This document shows, in pieces, positions 59,381-64,000 of a stretch of 64,000 bases of DNA. The translations under genes and the position numbers were made by a program. Source of the stretch: Polyangiaceae bacterium (lineage in GTDB: Bacteria; Myxococcota_A; Polyangia; Polyangiales; Polyangiaceae); NCBI GenBank assembly GCA_016712345.1, contig JADJRH010000011.1, forward strand, positions 124,001-188,000, written 5' to 3'. The notes under the pieces were generated by a model. The model had not been told where the DNA came from. It made no database searches and worked only from the letters and a program-made list of their open reading frames with translations. How positions within the stretch are numbered: the first letter of the stretch is position 1; each line of letters opens with the position of its first letter.

Positions 59381-61171
59381 ATGTCGACGCTCCCCAAGGA
59401 TGAAGCATCGCGGGTTATGCGCCCCGCTGGAACGGCTGCCGACGCAGCTTCCGCGGATCGAGGCGGTGCGCGCCCGGTGCCGCCGGCTCCGGCTCCCTCG
59501 CGGGCGGGATTGGCCGGTCCGCAGCTTGCGCCCGGCGTTGTGATCGACGGGCGTTACAAGATCATTCGGTTCTTAAACCAGGGCGGCGCGGGCGTTGTTC
59601 ACGAAGTGGAGCACGTGCGTACGGGGCGCCGTCTCGCGATGAAAACGCTCGTGGACGACGCGAGCACGGCGCGGTTGGAGCAAGAAGCGCGCGCCACGTC
59701 GCTGATGCGCAATCCGCACGTGGTGAAGATCACCGACATGGGGCCGCCGCCCGCGGGACGCGGCGCGCCGTACCTGGTGATGGAGCTTTTGGAGGGGCAA
59801 ACCCTGCGCGAGCTGCTTGAAGAGGCCGGGCAATTGCCGCTCGAAATGACGGTGAATATCGCGCTCCAGGTGTGCGAGTGTTTAACCGAAGCGCACTCGC
59901 GCGGCGTGATTCACCGCGATCTCAAGCCCGACAATTTGTTTTTGGTGAAGAGTGCGTGGCCGTCGCAATACGACGTTGTCGTTCTCGATTTCGGCGTGAT
60001 GAAAGTGGCGGGCGAAGGGCCTATTCCAAAGGGATCGCTCACGCGCACCGGGTCTACCGTGGGCACGCCGTATTACATGAGTTTGGAGCAGCTTCGAAAC
60101 TCGTCGGCGGTCGACGCGCGCGCCGATATCTATTCGCTCGGCGTTGTTCTCTATGAATGTCTCGCGGGTCGAAAACCGTTTGTTGCCGACACAATAGGCG
60201 ATCTTGTGTACGCACTCTGCTCGGGGCCGCCCACACACCTTGCGCGCCTGCGCCCCGATCTGCCGGCCGAAGTGTGTGAACTTGTGATGCGTACACTCAA
60301 GATGAGTCGCGACGATCGGCCCCCGAGCATGACTGAAGTGGGCGCAGCGCTTCTGTCGCACGGTCACCCGGCGTTTGGCCTGTGGCTGCGCGCGGAAGGC
60401 GCTGCGGGGCCGGCCCGCGCGGCGTTGGTATCGAATCGAGACGCGGCTGCCAAACCGGTGGAGGCTTCGCCCCCAACGCCTGACGAAGGTGAGGGCGAAA
60501 CGGTGACGGCGGTCGCCCCGCGGCGTGATGAGCCTGACTCGCTGCCTGTGCCCACGGGGCCGATTCCCGCGGTGCGCGCCGATGTTCCTGCGGCTCCCGC
60601 GGCGGCGCGATCGGATCGCGACACACCCACGGAGATGTACCGCTCGGCGTTCGGCGGCGATCGCGACACACCCACGCGCGCGTTGCCGGTGCATTCATTT
60701 GCGGACATCGAAAACGCGGCTCGCATGACGGCCGTGTTGCCCAACGCACCGGATCGCCCTGTTGAAGCGGCTTCCTATGGAGCGACGCACCGGATCTTGG
60801 GGCCCGAGGCGAACGCGGCGCTAAACACTTCGCCGCTGCCGCATCGGGTGGAAACGCTTCAATCGGCGCAGGTGGGGCCAGCTCCAGGCGTCCCGACGCA
60901 ACCCGCACCCTCGGGCGGTGAAGCGCCTCGATTTGGTCCACCTCCCGAGCCTCGCGCCACAGGGACATTTCAAGCCGCTTCGGCGCCGCTCGCCAAACCC
61001 GGCTGGCAAACATCGCTCGACGGCGCGCTTTCTTCGGTCGGCGCGCTGTTGGAGAGCCTCGTCAAAAAAGTCCGCGCTCAGCCTCCGCCCATTCAATACG
61101 CCGTGCTCGGCGCCGGCGGCGTGGCGGCGTTGCTTGTGGTCGTTCTGTTCTTCGTTCTCGTGTTCCGTTGA
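59381..61171 (+). CDS. Hanks-type Ser/Thr kinase with C-terminal membrane span
   Basis: 596 residues from ATG 59381 (an open frame from 59177 adds non-conserved sequence). The kinase domain (about 50-320) has NQGGAGVVHEVEH, AMKTL (Lys), HRDLKPDN (Asp), LDFGVMKV and GTPYYMSLEQL, with MSLEQ in place of the usual MAPEQ. Residues 320-540 are a low-complexity linker with a repeated SDRDTPTEMYRSAF / GDRDTPTRALP pair that could be autophosphorylation sites. The last 25 residues (VLGAGGVAALLVVVLFFVLVF) form one membrane span, so the kinase is tail-anchored in the membrane with the catalytic part in the cytoplasm. The next gene may be coupled (TTGA overlap). Confidence 0.85.
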   Translation: MSTLPKDEASRVMRPAGTAADAASADRGGARPVPPAPAPSRAGLAGPQLAPGVVIDGRYKIIRFLNQGGAGVVHEVEHVRTGRRLAMKTLVDDASTARLEQEARATSLMRNPHVVKITDMGPPPAGRGAPYLVMELLEGQTLRELLEEAGQLPLEMTVNIALQVCECLTEAHSRGVIHRDLKPDNLFLVKSAWPSQYDVVVLDFGVMKVAGEGPIPKGSLTRTGSTVGTPYYMSLEQLRNSSAVDARADIYSLGVVLYECLAGRKPFVADTIGDLVYALCSGPPTHLARLRPDLPAEVCELVMRTLKMSRDDRPPSMTEVGAALLSHGHPAFGLWLRAEGAAGPARAALVSNRDAAAKPVEASPPTPDEGEGETVTAVAPRRDEPDSLPVPTGPIPAVRADVPAAPAAARSDRDTPTEMYRSAFGGDRDTPTRALPVHSFADIENAARMTAVLPNAPDRPVEAASYGATHRILGPEANAALNTSPLPHRVETLQSAQVGPAPGVPTQPAPSGGEAPRFGPPPEPRATGTFQAASAPLAKPGWQTSLDGALSSVGALLESLVKKVRAQPPPIQYAVLGAGGVAALLVVVLFFVLVFR

Positions 61172-61218
61172 GCGAACTTCTTGGCACCGCGCGGCGCGTT
61201 CGCTACCGTCGCGCACCT

Positions 61219-61950
61219 GTGAGCAAGCCCAGCCGTTCCAAGCGCAAAGAGCTGCGCGTCCAGGGTGCCAAAGCGCTCGAACGCGTCGCGAGCGTCCCCA
61301 GCGAACGCGCCGAAGAGCAGCGCGCGCGCGCTGAAAAACTTCTCGCGGCGGCCAAGCCGAAGCCACGCGTGGCGGTTCCCGACGCAGACGCCGAAGCCGC
61401 GCGTGCGAGCGCACCCGCGGACGATGAGGCGCCGATTTCGTCGAAAGAAAAAAGCGACGACGATGACGCGCGCCCCGCGCGATCGCGCCGATCCGAAGAA
61501 AAGAAAAAACCCGACACGAGCCGCATCCCGCTGGTTTTGGGCGGCCTCGTTCTCGTGGCCTTCGTCATTGTTTTTGCGGCGAACGGAGGCTTTTCGTCGC
61601 TGTTTGGCGACAAGGGTGACAAGCCCGCGCCGTCGTCGGCCATGTCCGTTGCGCCCACATCCGCTCCCAAACCTGCGGAGACATCGGCACCCAAGCCCGC
61701 TGAAACGGCTGCGCCCAAGCCCGTTGAAACGGCTGCGCCCAAGCCCGCTGAAACGCCCGCCCCGGCTGAAACGGCCGCTCCAACCACTTCCACAACCGCT
61801 ACAGCGGCCGCGACTGCTGCGCCGGCACCCACGGCAACCGCTGCACCCACCGTTTCGGCAACCGCCAAGGCCCCGTCCCAACCTGCCGCCACCTCGGCCC
61901 CCAAACCGCCGGCCCCCAAACCCAAACCTCCTTCGTCGGATCCTTACTGA
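61219..61950 (+). CDS. Single-span membrane protein with Ala/Pro/Thr-rich periplasmic repeats
   Basis: About 243 residues (GTG 61219; TTG 61168 overlapping the kinase stop as TTGA is an alternative start). The N-terminal 100 residues are strongly charged and lysine/arginine rich, followed by one span (IPLVLGGLVLVAFVIVFAA) and a long tail of imperfect repeats (APKPAET, APKPVET) that ends in SDPY. No recognised domain. The charged cytoplasmic part and TPR-lacking tail could make it a scaffold for the kinase before it, given the adjacency, but this is inference. Confidence 0.55.
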   Translation: MSKPSRSKRKELRVQGAKALERVASVPSERAEEQRARAEKLLAAAKPKPRVAVPDADAEAARASAPADDEAPISSKEKSDDDDARPARSRRSEEKKKPDTSRIPLVLGGLVLVAFVIVFAANGGFSSLFGDKGDKPAPSSAMSVAPTSAPKPAETSAPKPAETAAPKPVETAAPKPAETPAPAETAAPTTSTTATAAATAAPAPTATAAPTVSATAKAPSQPAATSAPKPPAPKPKPPSSDPY

Positions 61951-62041
61951 CCGTCGCCGCGACGCCTCCGCTTCGAATCCACCTAGGCGCATCCACGCTG
62001 TGCAACGGCCCACCATTGGCCACGAGGTTTTTCGGACCTGT

Positions 62042-62875
62042 ATGATGCCGCGCGTGCAGCGCATCGTTCGACACCCGCTATCGCCTCTGCTCGGTGGGTC
62101 GCGCGCGATCGGCGCAGCGATGTGGGCAGTCACGCTCGCGTTCAGCGCGCACAGCAACGCGCAGCCCACACCGCCTGCGCCGGCCGCTTCCACGTCGCCG
62201 CCGGCTGCTTCGGCATCATCGCCGACTGCCTCGCCGCCGCTCGCGCCGGCCCCCAACCCCATGGGATCCGCATCGCCGTCCGCACCGGCGAAAACCGCTC
62301 CGGCGCCAAGTTCGGCGCCGCCGGCTTCCGCGCCTGTGCCGCCCAACGCGGGCCCGTATCCCTACCCCTATCCGTACCCGTACCCGTATCCGGCGCCGTA
62401 CCCGTATCCCTACGCAAATCCGTATTACCCGTATCCGTATTACCCCGCGCCGGGGGCGGGGGCGCCGGGCCCTTATTACCCGCCGGTGAGCACAACGCCG
62501 CTGCCACCTCCGGTGCCGAAACAACGGTACTCACCGCCCATGATGGGCGCGGGCATTGTGATGTTCGGGGCCGGCCTCATCGGCCTGATCGCCGGCGGCG
62601 TTATCGCTTCGGAAGGCGGCCGCCGCGTGCAGATTTTTGCTCCCGGCGGCTACATTCGCGAACGCCGCTCCGATGATGGAATGGTCGCTGGCGGCATCGC
62701 ACTCGCCGTGGTGAGCGGAGTCATGGCCGCCGTCGGCATTCCACTTTGGGCGATCGGCGCGCGCCGCGTTCCCGTTCAAAAACCCGGCGAAACGGCCCCC
62801 GACGCACCGGCAGCGGCTCCAAAACCGAGCGCGATCATTCGCGTCGGGCCGACGGGCGCGAGCGTCCATTTCTAA
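62042..62875 (+). CDS. Exported protein with Pro-Tyr repeat and two membrane spans
   Basis: 277 residues. Signal-like start (WAVTLAFSAHSNAQP), an Ala/Pro/Ser linker, and then a Pro-Tyr repeat (about residues 105-150, mainly PYPYPYP units) followed by two membrane spans (GAGIVMFGAGLIGLIAGGVIA and GGIALAVVSGVMAAVGIPL). The end is a short soluble strand (IIRVGPTGASVHF). The open frame extends to 61265 but that part is antisense-like shadow of the gene before. I do not know the family; Tyr/Pro-rich surface repeats occur in myxobacterial envelope proteins. The double ATG at 62042/62045 leaves the start off by one codon. Confidence 0.6.
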   Translation: MMPRVQRIVRHPLSPLLGGSRAIGAAMWAVTLAFSAHSNAQPTPPAPAASTSPPAASASSPTASPPLAPAPNPMGSASPSAPAKTAPAPSSAPPASAPVPPNAGPYPYPYPYPYPYPAPYPYPYANPYYPYPYYPAPGAGAPGPYYPPVSTTPLPPPVPKQRYSPPMMGAGIVMFGAGLIGLIAGGVIASEGGRRVQIFAPGGYIRERRSDDGMVAGGIALAVVSGVMAAVGIPLWAIGARRVPVQKPGETAPDAPAAAPKPSAIIRVGPTGASVHF

Positions 62876-62926
62876 CGCCACAGCCCTGTCACATTCGAAC
62901 GCGTCGCCGTGCGGTATGCTGCGCGC

Positions 62927-64000
62927 GTGAACACGGAGCCGACAACCCCCACGCCTGAGACGACGCTCGTGATTGCGCCCCCGCCGTCGTCCACCGCGGC
63001 GGTGAATGTGCAAGTCGAAACCGGCGACCCCACCATCTACCTAAACCGCGAACTGTCGTGGTTGGAGTTCAACGCGCGCGTCCTTGCCGAGGCCGGATCC
63101 TCCGAAGTTCCGCTCTACGAGCGCCTCAAGTTCCTCTCGATTTTCTTCTCGAACCTCGACGAATTTTTCATGGTTCGTGTCGCCGGCTTGCAGGCGCAAA
63201 CCAACCGCACCGTTTCAGAACTGCCGCCCGACGGACTTCTCCCTCACGAACAGCTCGCTGCGATCAGCGCGCGCGCCCACGTGCTCGTGGATGTGGCGTG
63301 CAAGCTCTACGAAACCGAGCTGATCCCCGCGCTGCGTCGCGCCGGCGTTGTGATCGTTCGGCCCGAGGAACTCGCCCCCGCCGAACTCGCGGTGCTGGAC
63401 GAGCGTTTTCGCCTCGACGTGTTTCCCGTGCTCACGCCCATTGCGATCGATCCGGGCCATCCGTTCCCGCACCTGCGCAACAAGAGCATCAACATCGGCA
63501 TCATGTTTTCGCGTGAACACGAAGGCCAGGAGCCCGGGTTCGGCGTCATTCAAGTTCCACCCATGTTGCCGAGGCTCATGCGCGTTCGCGTGGACGGTGC
63601 ACACCGCGCATTCGTGCTTCTCGAAGACATCATCGCCCGCCACACCATCGAATTTTTTCCGGCGGCCCGCGTCCGCGGCACATACCCCTTCCGCGTCACG
63701 CGCAACTGGGATCTCGAAATCGACGAAGAAGAGGGAGAAGACCTCCTTCAAACAATCCAGGCCGAGCTTCGGCGTCGCGACCGCGGCAACGCGGTTCGCC
63801 TTGAAATCGGCCTCGGCAACGGCGCTTCGGCAAGTGTACACCGCCTTTGTCGCGCGCTCGGTGTCGATCCCAATCGCGACGTGTATCGCATGACAGCGCC
63901 GCTCCACATTCCCGACCTCGCATCGGTGGTCACCGATGAAGAGCGCCGCGAACATCGCGATGAACCCTTTTCACCGCAGGTACCGCCGCCCCTTCGCGAC
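62927..64000 (+). CDS. ppk1: Polyphosphate kinase, N-terminal part (cut by window end)
   Basis: 358 residues are visible from GTG 62927; the frame runs off the window. After a 40-residue Pro/Thr-rich leader, YLNRELSWLEFNARVL and YERLKFLSIFFSNLDEFFMVRVAGL are the unmistakable start of PPK1, followed by the second domain (FPVLTPIAIDPGHPFPHLRNKSINIG, RLEIG near the end). The catalytic His residues lie further on and outside the window. PPK1 makes polyphosphate from ATP. It is 8 kb from the PiT/DUF47 phosphate-uptake genes but is not in an operon with them. Confidence 0.93.
   Translation, partial: MNTEPTTPTPETTLVIAPPPSSTAAVNVQVETGDPTIYLNRELSWLEFNARVLAEAGSSEVPLYERLKFLSIFFSNLDEFFMVRVAGLQAQTNRTVSELPPDGLLPHEQLAAISARAHVLVDVACKLYETELIPALRRAGVVIVRPEELAPAELAVLDERFRLDVFPVLTPIAIDPGHPFPHLRNKSINIGIMFSREHEGQEPGFGVIQVPPMLPRLMRVRVDGAHRAFVLLEDIIARHTIEFFPAARVRGTYPFRVTRNWDLEIDEEEGEDLLQTIQAELRRRDRGNAVRLEIGLGNGASASVHRLCRALGVDPNRDVYRMTAPLHIPDLASVVTDEERREHRDEPFSPQVPPPLRD

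Noticed and set aside
61670..61760. Tandem DNA repeat element
   Set aside because: The near-identical units encode a degenerate APKPAET protein repeat; they are coding low complexity, not a separate element.
61093..62346. 417-codon minus-strand frame, Gly/Arg-rich
   Set aside because: It is antisense to two Ala/Pro-rich genes that have good signal or membrane segments; no protein-like pattern is seen.

Overview
The window reads as chromosomal DNA of a deltaproteobacterium-like predator or soil bacterium, most likely Myxococcota (Polyangia type). Pointers are: three Hanks-type Ser/Thr kinases, two of them fused to STAND-like ATPase and helical-repeat regions; an FHA-sigma54 activator; an exported TPR-CHAT protein ending in a Cys / hydrophobic / Arg tail like myxobacterial sorting signals; a TonB domain fused to a TonB-dependent receptor; many Pro/Ala-rich lipoproteins; a HAMP sensor of the MXAN_5187 type; and a deacetylase-type amidohydrolase. 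Genes are dense, often overlap by 4 bases, and G+C is moderate to high. No rRNA, CRISPR array, intact insertion sequence or prophage was seen. There is one tRNA (His).

Layout. 1-8.1 kb: the end of a PHP-type hydrolase, an esterase lipoprotein, then a tightly coupled minus-strand operon running from 8.1 to 1.9 kb: exported alpha/beta hydrolase, NatA-like ATPase, NatB-like permease, DUF262 protein, HipA kinase without HipB. 8.1-17.1 kb: a phosphodiester glycosidase, an SCP2-type thiolase, and divergent from it an operon of carotenoid oxygenase, second thiolase and a 1324-residue kinase-ATPase. 17.1-26.3 kb: tRNA-His, a two-protease lipoprotein, histone-deacetylase homologue, HAMP sensor, lytic transglycosylase and OmpA lipoprotein. 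26.3-34.9 kb: FHA-sigma54 activator, divergent TPR-CHAT protein, small lipoprotein and a second kinase-ATPase that carries a striking run of long perfect hairpins inside its coding region. 34.9-46.3 kb: a more accessory stretch with a decayed gene, trypsin-like lipoprotein, glycosidase, a HEPN-like/small-protein pair, a TIR fragment, CreD-like protein, SGNH hydrolase, D-Ala-D-Ala ligase and FIST protein. 46.4-64 kb: PP2C phosphatase, OmpA protein, TonB-receptor fusion, P-type ATPase, phosphoesterase, PiT/DUF47 phosphate uptake, acyl-CoA dehydrogenase, CcmC/CcmD haem export, a third kinase, and the first part of polyphosphate kinase.

Two DNA words are strongly over-used and occupy different zones. 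GTGTACAC / GTGTACGC (about 50 copies by eye) dominates 11-37 kb and 46-64 kb. GGGTAGA (about 27 copies) is almost confined to 1-11 kb and 37-46 kb. The best candidates for undescribed biology are the DUF262-HipA pair at the end of a transporter operon, the 33.56-33.81 kb hairpin cluster, and the carotenoid oxygenase-thiolase-kinase operon.

All calls come from reading sequence and remembered family motifs; no database search was run.
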